Part shown: positions 33,809 to 39,644 of the stretch, piece after piece
Layout: each line of letters starts with the position of its first letter
Numbering within the stretch: position 1 is the first letter of the stretch
IMG/VR virus record: IMGVR_UViG_3300037502_000580
Coordinates: 1 to 64,000 of that record
From: a virus
Direction: 5' to 3' (one strand)
Length of the DNA stretch: 64,000 nucleotides
Translations under genes and position numbers: made by a program
The notes under the pieces: model-generated
Databases searched by the model: none
What the model was told of the DNA's origin: nothing
What the model saw: the letters and a program-made list of their open reading frames with translations, nothing else

Positions 33809-34548
33809 TTTCTCCCCCGTATCGCACTGGCGATTAACTCGTCTAGTTTTACCCTCAATAACTCAGCCACCACGGCATCGGCTAACTCATCTTCCTTGAC
33901 CTCCACGGTTCGCAGTGTCTTCATCTCGTCTTTGACTGTCTTCACCTCATCCTTTAGTGCCCTGAGTTCCAGCTTTAGTTCCTTGATGTTGTCGAGAATC
34001 TGCTGACCCAGGCTGATCTTGGGGGCTATGTTGTTTGGGTTAGTTGCGTGGGTTGCGCCAGGGGTTGCGTTGCCCGTTGCGCCGGGGGTTGCGTGTTCTT
34101 GATTCAGTGGATCCTGCTCTAACTTCTCATTGACTCGCCTGTTGTGCTTGGTGCGCGGCCCCTCGGATAGTTGGCAGTGGGCGGGGTTCACACACAAGGG
34201 GTTGCGGCATACCCGTGTGATGCGCCCAAGGGTTGCGGGGTCTTGGTGCAGGAGGGTGTTCAGGCGTTTGAAGATGTAAGAGTGCGCGGGGTAATTCATG
34301 TACCGGGCGGAGCCTTGGTTCTTGTCGGTTGCGCCTTGCCATTCCCAGCAGGGGAGGCCTTTGGTTTGGGGGGTGAGTTTGGCGGCAAGGGCCAGCTTCA
34401 CGGGGTCTGTCACGATGTGACAGTTCTGCCGAACCCAGGCGAGGAACTCGCTCTTTTGGGGGTCTGATAATGGTTGATCATCGCGTAGGGGAATTCCGGC
34501 ACGGTCGATGAATTTGGGGTGTGGGGTGGTTTGGGGGACGAAACGCAT
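33805..34548 (-). CDS. HNH-like endonuclease with C-terminal coiled coil
   Basis: 247 residues. GLPCWEWQGATDKNQGSARY ... AHSYIFKRL ... RVCRNPLCVNPAHC is the pattern of HNH_3-type homing endonucleases (C-x4-CVNPxH). A low-complexity Ala/Thr/Pro/Gly/Asn stretch (residues about 150-170) precedes a long charged coiled coil (ELKLELRALKDEVKTVKDEM), unusual for free-standing HNH enzymes. It may be a mobile nuclease or a derived DNA-binding protein. Element F lies just upstream; palindrome 13 is in the N-terminal codons. Confidence 0.75.
   Translation of the reverse strand: MRFVPQTTPHPKFIDRAGIPLRDDQPLSDPQKSEFLAWVRQNCHIVTDPVKLALAAKLTPQTKGLPCWEWQGATDKNQGSARYMNYPAHSYIFKRLNTLLHQDPATLGRITRVCRNPLCVNPAHCQLSEGPRTKHNRRVNEKLEQDPLNQEHATPGATGNATPGATHATNPNNIAPKISLGQQILDNIKELKLELRALKDEVKTVKDEMKTLRTVEVKEDELADAVVAELLRVKLDELIASAIRGRK
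34409..34421. promoter_or_regulatory. Palindrome 13, GTCAC-GAT-GTGAC
   Basis: Inside the HNH-like gene; reads CHIVT. Confidence 0.7.
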
Positions 34549-34581
34549 GGGGTGGACTCCGTGAGTGTGGGGGGAAAAGGG

Positions 34582-34609
34582 TTCGACAGGGGAGGCGTGG
34601 GGAAGTTCC
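34582..34609 (-). promoter_or_regulatory. Promoter-like element F
   Basis: Leftward GGAACTT (34603-34609), 15-base spacer, GTCGAA (34582-34587), 34 bases upstream of the HNH-like start. A GTTTACA palindrome ends seven bases upstream of the -35-like box. Spacing differs by one from promoters A-D, so it is less certain. Confidence 0.5.
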
Positions 34610-34615
34610 AGCGTG

Positions 34616-34632
34616 GTTTACAGATTGTAAAC
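34616..34632. promoter_or_regulatory. Second-type palindrome, GTTTACA-GAT-TGTAAAC
   Basis: Seven-base arms with three central bases. The only other copy is at 34791-34807. It sits just upstream of element F, a normal operator position. Confidence 0.7.
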
Positions 34633-34671
34633 GATAGGGTAAATGGGGTGGGTGTTGTAATTTTGCGTCAT

Positions 34672-34921
34672 AAATTTCTTTAATTTACTTATATATTACT
34701 AATTTGTTTGAGCTGAACATTATTATATTACCTTTTTTCTAAATTTCCGAGGAAAATCATGCGCGGAGCAAAAAATACCCCTTTTTTACGGTTTACAATC
34801 TGTAAACCAACGAAACGACATTTTTGGGAACGCCAAAACTGCCGGAAAAAAAGAAAAAAGGTAATATAATAGTAGTGTAGTAGTAGTAGTATAGTAATAT
34901 ATAAGTAAATTAATGAAATTT
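34672..34921. repeat. Concentric nested inverted repeat, AT rich
   Basis: Outer arms 34672-34700 and 34893-34921 match in 28 of 29 positions as inverted copies; inner arms 34721-34749 and 34843-34871 match in 26 of 29. Both pairs and the palindrome at 34791-34807 share a centre within three bases (about 34796-34799). A TAG trinucleotide run lies between the right arms. Possible uses: replication origin, cruciform, or a decayed MITE-like insertion. Confidence 0.85.
34791..34807. promoter_or_regulatory. Second-type palindrome, GTTTACA-ATC-TGTAAAC
   Basis: At the centre of the nested inverted repeat; inverted copy of the site at 34616. Confidence 0.7.
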
Positions 34922-34962
34922 AATATCTCCTAAGCAATGCTTGTGCCAACTTTCGGGGGAGT

Positions 34963-34975
34963 GTCACAAAGTGAC
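34963..34975. promoter_or_regulatory. Palindrome 14, GTCAC-AAA-GTGAC
   Basis: Intergenic, 23 bases before the first 44-bp block. Confidence 0.75.
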
Positions 34976-34998
34976 AAAAAAACTGCTTTTTTGCGGTT

Positions 34999-35042
34999 GA
35001 TGGCGAGAATTCGTGCGATACCAGTTCCCCCTGCAAAGGGCC
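34999..35042. repeat. 44-bp block, copy 1
   Basis: Matches 35866-35909 at 40 of 44 positions. It contains GAATTC and, leftward, GGGGAACTGGTATCG, which resembles the -35 part of the promoters but lacks a convincing -10 partner. Flanked by palindromes 14 and 15. Confidence 0.75.
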
Positions 35043-35075
35043 ATGGATCCCTGCGGGTAAGATGTTCATGGGTGT

Positions 35076-35088
35076 GTCACATTGTGAC
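35076..35088. promoter_or_regulatory. Palindrome 15, GTCAC-ATT-GTGAC
   Basis: Just beyond the T run of the leftward terminator at 35095. Confidence 0.75.
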
Positions 35089-35094
35089 AGGCGC

Positions 35095-35120
35095 AAAAAA
35101 ACCCCAGGTGTTGCCTGGGG
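35095..35120 (-). terminator. Leftward intrinsic terminator
   Basis: CCCCAGG (35102-35108) pairs with CCTGGGG (35114-35120); leftward a seven-T run follows. It ends the transcript of the 192-residue gene. Confidence 0.85.
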
Positions 35121-35139
35121 TGTTAAGGGTTGGGGTTGC

Positions 35140-35718
35140 TTAGACTGCTTCTTTGAGGAGTCCGTCTTCGATTGCCGCTTCTTCGATATCGGGCCACATG
35201 GTCAACAGGTTCTCGACCGCCTGGGGTTCGCACTGCGACAGGTGATTGCGGAGAACACGCAACGCTTCCGCTACTTTGTCATAGGATGTTGTACCCGAAC
35301 CCGTCCCTGGCGCCGCTTCCCTAGGCGTGTACCGATCTAGCCCTAAGATCTCAACGCAGTAGGTCAAGAATCGGCTGTACTGCTCACGCGGATTACCGCC
35401 TGATTCCGAACGCGCCTTGACACGCTCGACGATTGCCGTCTTGATACCCTGGGCGTATTCCTTGTGGGTCTTCGCCTGTTCAGAGTTCTCCGATTTCAGG
35501 AAATCGACCGCACGCTTCGCTTCCTTGACGATTGCCGGATCACGCTTGCTCAGCATCGCGTAGTGGATCCACTCAGACCCGAACAGGTTGATTGCCTCGT
35601 GGGCGGAAGCACGCCACTGCGCCTTGATTGATTCTCTTGCCTGGGACTCGATATCGAGAGCCTGGTCAACGATAGCGGCGAACACTGCGAACTTCTCAAC
35701 GGTTGTTTGAACTTGCAT
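35140..35718 (-). CDS. Early protein, paralogue 1
   Basis: 192 residues from MQVQTTVEKFAVFAAIVDQA at 35718, behind AGGAGATTC. Mostly helical. It is clearly homologous along its whole length to the 36470-37054 gene (shared ARSE-GGNPREQ-SRFL, GTGSGTTSYDKVAEALRVLR, CEPQAVEN, DIEEAA-DGLLKE). It has its own promoter (C), operator pair and terminator, the arrangement of a strongly expressed early gene. No family recognised; a single-stranded DNA-binding or host-shutoff role would only be a guess. Confidence 0.85.
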   Translation of the reverse strand: MQVQTTVEKFAVFAAIVDQALDIESQARESIKAQWRASAHEAINLFGSEWIHYAMLSKRDPAIVKEAKRAVDFLKSENSEQAKTHKEYAQGIKTAIVERVKARSESGGNPREQYSRFLTYCVEILGLDRYTPREAAPGTGSGTTSYDKVAEALRVLRNHLSQCEPQAVENLLTMWPDIEEAAIEDGLLKEAV

Positions 35719-35739
35719 TTTTGAATCTCCTGGTAAGAT

Positions 35740-35752
35740 GTCACAATGTGAC
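35740..35752. promoter_or_regulatory. Palindrome 16, GTCAC-AAT-GTGAC
   Basis: In the leader of paralogue 1, 37 bases downstream of the -10-like box of promoter C. Confidence 0.8.
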
Positions 35753-35789
35753 AGGGTTGGTTTAACATCATTACTGCGTCCTACCCTTA

Positions 35790-35818
35790 TAAGACAATGA
35801 AACCTGGTGATAAGTTCC
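35790..35818 (-). promoter_or_regulatory. Promoter C, ECF/sigma-E-like
   Basis: Leftward GGAACTT (35812-35818), 16-base spacer, GTCTTA (35790-35795), then TAAGGGTAGG. Bracketed by palindromes 16 and 17; the latter touches the -35-like box. Confidence 0.7.
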
Positions 35819-35831
35819 GTCACAGTGTGAC
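35819..35831. promoter_or_regulatory. Palindrome 17, GTCAC-AGT-GTGAC
   Basis: Directly adjacent to the -35-like box of promoter C. Confidence 0.8.
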
Positions 35832-35865
35832 AAGTCCAGGCGCAACTGGCGAGGCATTGCTGGGT

Positions 35866-35909
35866 GATGGCGAGAATTCGTACGATACCAGTTCCCCCCG
35901 CGCAGGGCC
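35866..35909. repeat. 44-bp block, copy 2
   Basis: Second copy of 34999-35042, between palindromes 17 and 18; four substitutions. Confidence 0.75.
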
Positions 35910-35925
35910 GGTGCATGCAGGCAGT

Positions 35926-35938
35926 GTCACATTGTGAC
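35926..35938. promoter_or_regulatory. Palindrome 18, GTCAC-ATT-GTGAC
   Basis: Between the 44-bp block and the terminator at 35963. Confidence 0.75.
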
Positions 35939-35962
35939 GGGTCAGTGCAAGAATTTCGGGCG

Positions 35963-35989
35963 AAAAAAAAACCCGCCGATTGGCGGGTT
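35963..35989 (-). terminator. Leftward intrinsic terminator
   Basis: CCCGCC (35972-35977) pairs with GGCGGG (35982-35987), followed leftward by nine T. It ends the transcript of the 73-residue gene. Confidence 0.85.
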
Positions 35990-36007
35990 ATGTGGAGGGG
36001 GGCGGAC

Positions 36008-36229
36008 CTAGATTTTAAAGAGGGTTCCCCGTCTGAGGTTCCCGTATCTGATCATGATATCGGTAAACCCATCTGCCTTCAGTGCCTCAGTATCGCGGGA
36101 GCTGAGGTATCCGTGAACCTTCATACTCTCGGCCTTGAAATCTTTCCCGGCCTGCCAATCTGCCATGGCTTCCTTCGCGTTTTTGTAGTCACGGCCATAT
36201 GCGGGGGATACAGTTAAAAGGTTAATCAT
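36008..36229 (-). CDS. Hypothetical early protein
   Basis: 73 residues from MINLLTVSPAYGRDYKNAKE at 36229, behind CAGGAGAAAACA. ADWQAGKDFKAESMKVHGYLSS ... ITIR-type ending (DIMIRYGNLRRGTLFKI) suggests a compact alpha/beta protein; no family recognised. It stands before a strong terminator. Confidence 0.75.
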   Translation of the reverse strand: MINLLTVSPAYGRDYKNAKEAMADWQAGKDFKAESMKVHGYLSSRDTEALKADGFTDIMIRYGNLRRGTLFKI

Positions 36230-36254
36230 TGTTTTCTCCTGAGATGTTAAAGGG

Positions 36255-36410
36255 TTAAAACCAAACTTCATCTTGCACACCATCACGGAGGCAGAAGGTC
36301 TCGCATGCGTCTGCAATGACCCCGAGGTTCCCGATGATGGGCAGATGGGCGATGAAATTAAAAAGATATCCGATGGGTGATTTCAGAAATGAAACGATAT
36401 GTTTTTTCAT
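36255..36410 (-). CDS. Small hydrophobic early protein
   Basis: 51 residues, MKKHIVSFLKSPIGYLFNFI then AHLPIIGNLGVIADACETFC. GGAG lies ten bases upstream. The hydrophobic first half could associate with the membrane; two Cys are near the end. Too short for routine calling but well placed between two early genes. Confidence 0.6.
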   Translation of the reverse strand: MKKHIVSFLKSPIGYLFNFIAHLPIIGNLGVIADACETFCLRDGVQDEVWF

Positions 36411-36442
36411 GGCTAAATTCTCCGATTAGGGTTAAGACCCCC

Positions 36443-36455
36443 GTCACGATGTGAC
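36443..36455. promoter_or_regulatory. Palindrome 19, GTCAC-GAT-GTGAC
   Basis: Embedded in a longer perfect dyad, CCCCC-GTCAC-N3-GTGAC-GGGGG (36438-36460), followed leftward by TCTTAA; it may double as a weak terminator after paralogue 2. Confidence 0.75.
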
Positions 36456-36469
36456 GGGGGGAAGGGTTA

Positions 36470-37054
36470 CTACACCGACTCTTTCAGAAGGCCATCAGTC
36501 ACTGCGGCTTCTTCAATGTCTGCCCACATCTCTAGGACATTCTCCACGGCCTGAGGTTCACATTGGGGCAGGTGGTTTCTCAGGACACGCAAGGCCTCTG
36601 CGACTTTATCGTATGAGGTGGTGCCTGAACCTGTGCCGGGGGCTTTGGCCTCTTTCGGCACATAGACATCAGTCAGGCCTGCGGCCTCCACCGCATAGGC
36701 CAGAAACCGACTCCATTGTTCGCGGGGATTTCCGCCATCCTCTGAACGGGCCTTCACGCGATCAGTCACTGCGGCCTTGATGCCTGAGGCATACTCTTTA
36801 ATCGTTTTATAGGTCTCAGAGTTTACGGCCTTTAACTCTGCCACCTTGCGTTTGGCAGTCGCGGCAATGGCCTCATCGCGTTTGGAAAGCATGGCGATGT
36901 GAATCCATTCATTACCGAATAGATCGATGGCCTTGTGTGACATGTCACGCCATGCGGCCTTAATCGCGGCAGAGGCCTCAGACTGAAGGTCAAGGGTAGC
37001 GTCAACAATGGCGCCGAAGGATACTAGCTTTTCGTTTGTCGTTTGTACTTGCAT
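36470..37054 (-). CDS. Early protein, paralogue 2
   Basis: 194 residues from MQVQTTNEKLVSFGAIVDAT at 37054, behind CTGGAGATTT. First gene of the leftward arm. Homologous to the gene at 35140-35718 throughout, with the C-terminal 60 residues nearly identical, including APGTGSGTTSYDKVAEALRV. Its codon use is visibly more GGC/GCC rich than paralogue 1. Function unknown. Confidence 0.85.
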   Translation of the reverse strand: MQVQTTNEKLVSFGAIVDATLDLQSEASAAIKAAWRDMSHKAIDLFGNEWIHIAMLSKRDEAIAATAKRKVAELKAVNSETYKTIKEYASGIKAAVTDRVKARSEDGGNPREQWSRFLAYAVEAAGLTDVYVPKEAKAPGTGSGTTSYDKVAEALRVLRNHLPQCEPQAVENVLEMWADIEEAAVTDGLLKESV

Positions 37055-37073
37055 TTTTAAATCTCCAGAAGGT

Positions 37074-37086
37074 GTCACATCGTGAC
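37074..37086. promoter_or_regulatory. Palindrome 20, GTCAC-ATC-GTGAC
   Basis: In the leader of paralogue 2, 38 bases downstream of the -10-like box of promoter D. Confidence 0.8.
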
Positions 37087-37124
37087 GGGTTAAGGGTTAC
37101 TAAGGTTTTCTGCCCTAGTGACGG

Positions 37125-37153
37125 TTGGACAATGAAAGCCGGGGATTAGTTCC
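37125..37153 (-). promoter_or_regulatory. Promoter D, ECF/sigma-E-like
   Basis: Leftward GGAACTA (37147-37153), 16-base spacer, GTCCAA (37125-37130). The spacer end GGCTTTCATT is shared with promoters A and C in part; the downstream AAGGGTAGG is not conserved here. It would start the whole early arm. Confidence 0.65.
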
Positions 37154-37160
37154 CTGACAT

Positions 37161-37173
37161 GTCACGATGTGAC
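37161..37173. promoter_or_regulatory. Palindrome 21, GTCAC-GAT-GTGAC
   Basis: Seven bases upstream of the promoter D -35-like box; the last copy toward the late arm. Confidence 0.8.
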
Positions 37174-37472
37174 GGGGTACCGGACGGGGGCACCCCCCGC
37201 CAGCGAGGGGGGGATGGAGCCTCATGACATATTAAACCGCACGACCAATCTCAACTTTTTCAAACTCCCCCCTCCCCTATGTTAGTCTTCGCTAACTTAC
37301 CCGTACCCCCCATTTCCCCTAATACCACCCCCTTGTTTTCTGCTGGAGTCCCGGCTCCTTCGGTGCTATATTTTTCTGGGGTAGGTAGTCGGCGCGGCGA
37401 CTCTAAACAGCCCGTAGCTCCTTTGGCTGGGTGCAAATGTAAAAATCCTACCCCCCTACTATTTTTTGTGTT

Positions 37473-37478
37473 TATAAT
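37473..37478 (+). promoter_or_regulatory. -10-like TATAAT before the late arm
   Basis: A perfect TATAAT ends seven bases before the ATG at 37485. No TTGACA-like box is found at the usual distance, and there is no ribosome site before the ATG, so a leaderless transcript is possible. Confidence 0.4.
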
Positions 37479-37484
37479 CCGCGC

Positions 37485-38108
37485 ATGCAACTACTTGAAC
37501 CGGAAGTAGGCGTGGACGTTCCAGAGTCCAACTTTAATTTTCAAGACGTATACGAGAAAGCTCGTATCGCGTGCAATACTGCTTTGGAATTAAACCAACG
37601 TGGTATGCCTATCGAGATCGATAAAGAAGATGAACTCTTTGCTGAGAGGATCATCAAGGAAGAGATCTCAATCCCCACCAACTACAATTTCTCTGCTGGT
37701 ACCGCAGTAAAACTCGGCGCACTGCTGCAAGAGTACGACGTGCAGGTTGCCAAAAGTGCTGCCCAGTTACGTACCGTCTCCACTAACAAACTCATAGAAA
37801 TGCTAGACGACCCAGACCCCAAGGTCAGGCTTAAGGCTATTGAGTTAATCGGCAAGATTGCTGACGTGGGTCTCTTTGCTGAGAGAACCGAGATAACCAT
37901 AAATCACAAGTCAACTATCGAGTTGCAGCAGGAGTTGGCTAAGTTAGTAAGTGACTATGTGGATGTGGAAACCAAGTTAGTAACAAGTGACACGGAGGAA
38001 GAAGAGGAAGAAGATGGGGCACCACGAGAAGAGGAAGAAAGAGAGAGCGCTGGCACGCAAGAAGGAGATGCAGAAGCTGCTAGAGACGAAACTGAGGAAG
38101 ACAAGTGA
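37485..38108 (+). CDS. Putative terminase small subunit
   Basis: 207 residues. Residues about 20-150 are helical (YEKARIACNTALELNQRGM; LRTVSTNKLIEMLDDPDPKVRLKAIELIG split across this region) and the last 45 residues are a Glu/Asp-rich tail. It is first in the late arm and overlaps the large subunit by four bases, the normal position of the DNA-recognition subunit. The name rests on position and shape. Confidence 0.7.
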   Translation: MQLLEPEVGVDVPESNFNFQDVYEKARIACNTALELNQRGMPIEIDKEDELFAERIIKEEISIPTNYNFSAGTAVKLGALLQEYDVQVAKSAAQLRTVSTNKLIEMLDDPDPKVRLKAIELIGKIADVGLFAERTEITINHKSTIELQQELAKLVSDYVDVETKLVTSDTEEEEEEDGAPREEEERESAGTQEGDAEAARDETEEDK

Positions 38109-39628
38109 TGGGGGCCAACGAGACCCAGAACCTCCTCGACCCGGAGATTCTCAAAAAGATCATCCCAAAGCTGCCGCCTGAGAAGCAGATCGCTGCCAAA
38201 GTTCTCATAGAGGAACTCAAAAACCGCAAGTACAAACAACTTGCACAGAGTAACTTTCTCACCTTTGTAAAACATGTTTGGCCTGAGTTCATACATGGCA
38301 AGCACCATGAGATCATGGCTGATGCGTTTGAGAGAGTTGCCAGGGGTGAGTTAAAGAGGCTCATCATCAACATGCCACCACGGCATACAAAATCTGAGTT
38401 TGCCTCTTACCTGCTTCCATCTTGGTTCCTGGGTAAGTTCCCACAGAAGAAGGTCATACAGACCTCGCACACGGCTGAGCTTGCTACAGACTTCGGTCGT
38501 AAGGTGAGAAACCTTGTGGACAATCCGATGTACAAAGAAGTGTTTACGAGTGTTGCACTGCAATCAGACTCAAAGGCCGCTGGGCGATGGAACACAAACC
38601 ACGGCGGTACGTACTTCGCTATTGGTGTGGGAGGCGCGGTAACAGGTAAAGGTGCTGACCTGCTGATTATTGACGACCCGCACTCAGAACAAGAAGCCAT
38701 ACTGGCGGAAGTTAACCCAGACATATACGATAAGGTCTACGAGTGGTACTCCTCAGGGCCACGGCAGCGTCTGCAGCCAGGGGGAGCTATTGTCATCGTT
38801 ATGACCAGATGGTCAAAGAGAGACCTGACGGCACAGGTAGTTAAGGCCTCTGTGCAGCGTGGGGGAGATGAGTGGGAGGTCATTGAGCTTCCCGCGATAC
38901 TGCCAAGTGGCAAGTCTTTGTGGCCCGAGTTCTGGAGTCTGGATGAGTTAAGCGCTCTGAAAGAAGAACTTCCGGTGCATAAATGGATGGCGCAGTACAT
39001 GCAAGCGCCTACCGGAGCAGAAGGTGCGCTGATAAAGAAGGAGTGGTGGCAGACCTGGGAGCATGAAGACCCCCCATCTTGTGAATACATAATCCAGTCT
39101 TGGGATACGGCGCATACAAAAAGTACGCGGTCAGACTATTCTGCCTGTATAACGCTGGGCATATTCACAACCGAGGATGCAGGGCCACAAATTATTCTGA
39201 TTGATGCTTTTAAAGACCGGCTGGAGTTTCCAGAGTTAAAAGCCAAGGCGCTTGAGAAATACAAAGAGTTCCAGCCAGACTGCTGCATTATTGAGGCCAA
39301 GGCGGCAGGGGCACCCCTTCTACAAGAGTTAAGGCGCATGGGCATACCGATTCAGGACTATACGCCGGTGCGTGGGAACGATAAGATTACTAGGGTCAAT
39401 GCGGTAGCGGATCTATTTGCCTCAAAAATGATCTGGGCACCGAAGATGCGTTGGGCTGAAGAAGTTATAGAGGAGTTTGCATCTTTCCCCGCTGGGGAGC
39501 ATGATGACTTGGTTGACGCTATGACACAGGCGTTACTTAGATTTAGGCAGGGCGGTCTAGTTCGCCTACACAGTGACGAGCCTGATGAGCCACGGGAGTT
39601 CAGGCGTCGGGGCAAAGCATATTACTAG
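38105..39628 (+). CDS. terL: Terminase large subunit
   Basis: 507 residues (GTG at 38105 or ATG at 38108). Walker A-like PPRHTKS at 91-97, Walker B LLIIDD at 187-192, and a C-terminal RNase H-like nuclease domain beginning SWDTAHTKSTRSDYSACI with the first acidic ligand, and a late acidic pair in EHDDLVDAMTQAL. It pumps DNA into the prohead and cuts the concatemer. The gene is followed 16 bases later by the portal. Confidence 0.95.
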   Translation: MMGANETQNLLDPEILKKIIPKLPPEKQIAAKVLIEELKNRKYKQLAQSNFLTFVKHVWPEFIHGKHHEIMADAFERVARGELKRLIINMPPRHTKSEFASYLLPSWFLGKFPQKKVIQTSHTAELATDFGRKVRNLVDNPMYKEVFTSVALQSDSKAAGRWNTNHGGTYFAIGVGGAVTGKGADLLIIDDPHSEQEAILAEVNPDIYDKVYEWYSSGPRQRLQPGGAIVIVMTRWSKRDLTAQVVKASVQRGGDEWEVIELPAILPSGKSLWPEFWSLDELSALKEELPVHKWMAQYMQAPTGAEGALIKKEWWQTWEHEDPPSCEYIIQSWDTAHTKSTRSDYSACITLGIFTTEDAGPQIILIDAFKDRLEFPELKAKALEKYKEFQPDCCIIEAKAAGAPLLQELRRMGIPIQDYTPVRGNDKITRVNAVADLFASKMIWAPKMRWAEEVIEEFASFPAGEHDDLVDAMTQALLRFRQGGLVRLHSDEPDEPREFRRRGKAYY

Positions 39629-39644
39629 GGGTTAAGGACAGATT

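Larger units (their letters stand above)
34549..35139. other. 591-bp intergenic region, candidate origin/switch
   Basis: No convincing gene on either strand. It holds element F, both GTTTACA palindromes, a nested inverted repeat (34672-34921), palindromes 14 and 15, the first copy of a 44-bp block, and a leftward terminator. Base composition is AT rich between about 34660 and 34930, in contrast to GC-rich flanks. Confidence 0.7.
37055..37484. other. 430-bp divergent control region between the arms
   Basis: Holds palindromes 20 and 21 and promoter D on the left. A GC hairpin (C run 37193-37198, G run 37207-37213) follows. From about 37220 to 37470 I see pyrimidine-rich sequence without a clear gene or operator, then TATAAT at 37473-37478. 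Confidence 0.65.

Noticed and set aside
34937-36217. Two rightward frames (34937-35143 and 35864-36217) sharing a MARIR-x-IPVPPA peptide
   Set aside because: The similarity comes from the repeated 44-bp block and palindromes; the frames lack ribosome sites and run against the early genes.
35819-36455. The GC dyad at 36438-36460 as a normal terminator
   Set aside because: It lacks a T run in either direction and its core is palindrome 19; I keep it as an operator with possible weak terminator activity.
18071-37173. The palindrome as a CRP/FNR-type site
   Set aside because: CRP sites are TGTGA-N6-TCACA; here the half-sites are in the opposite order (GTCAC then GTGAC) with a three-base centre.
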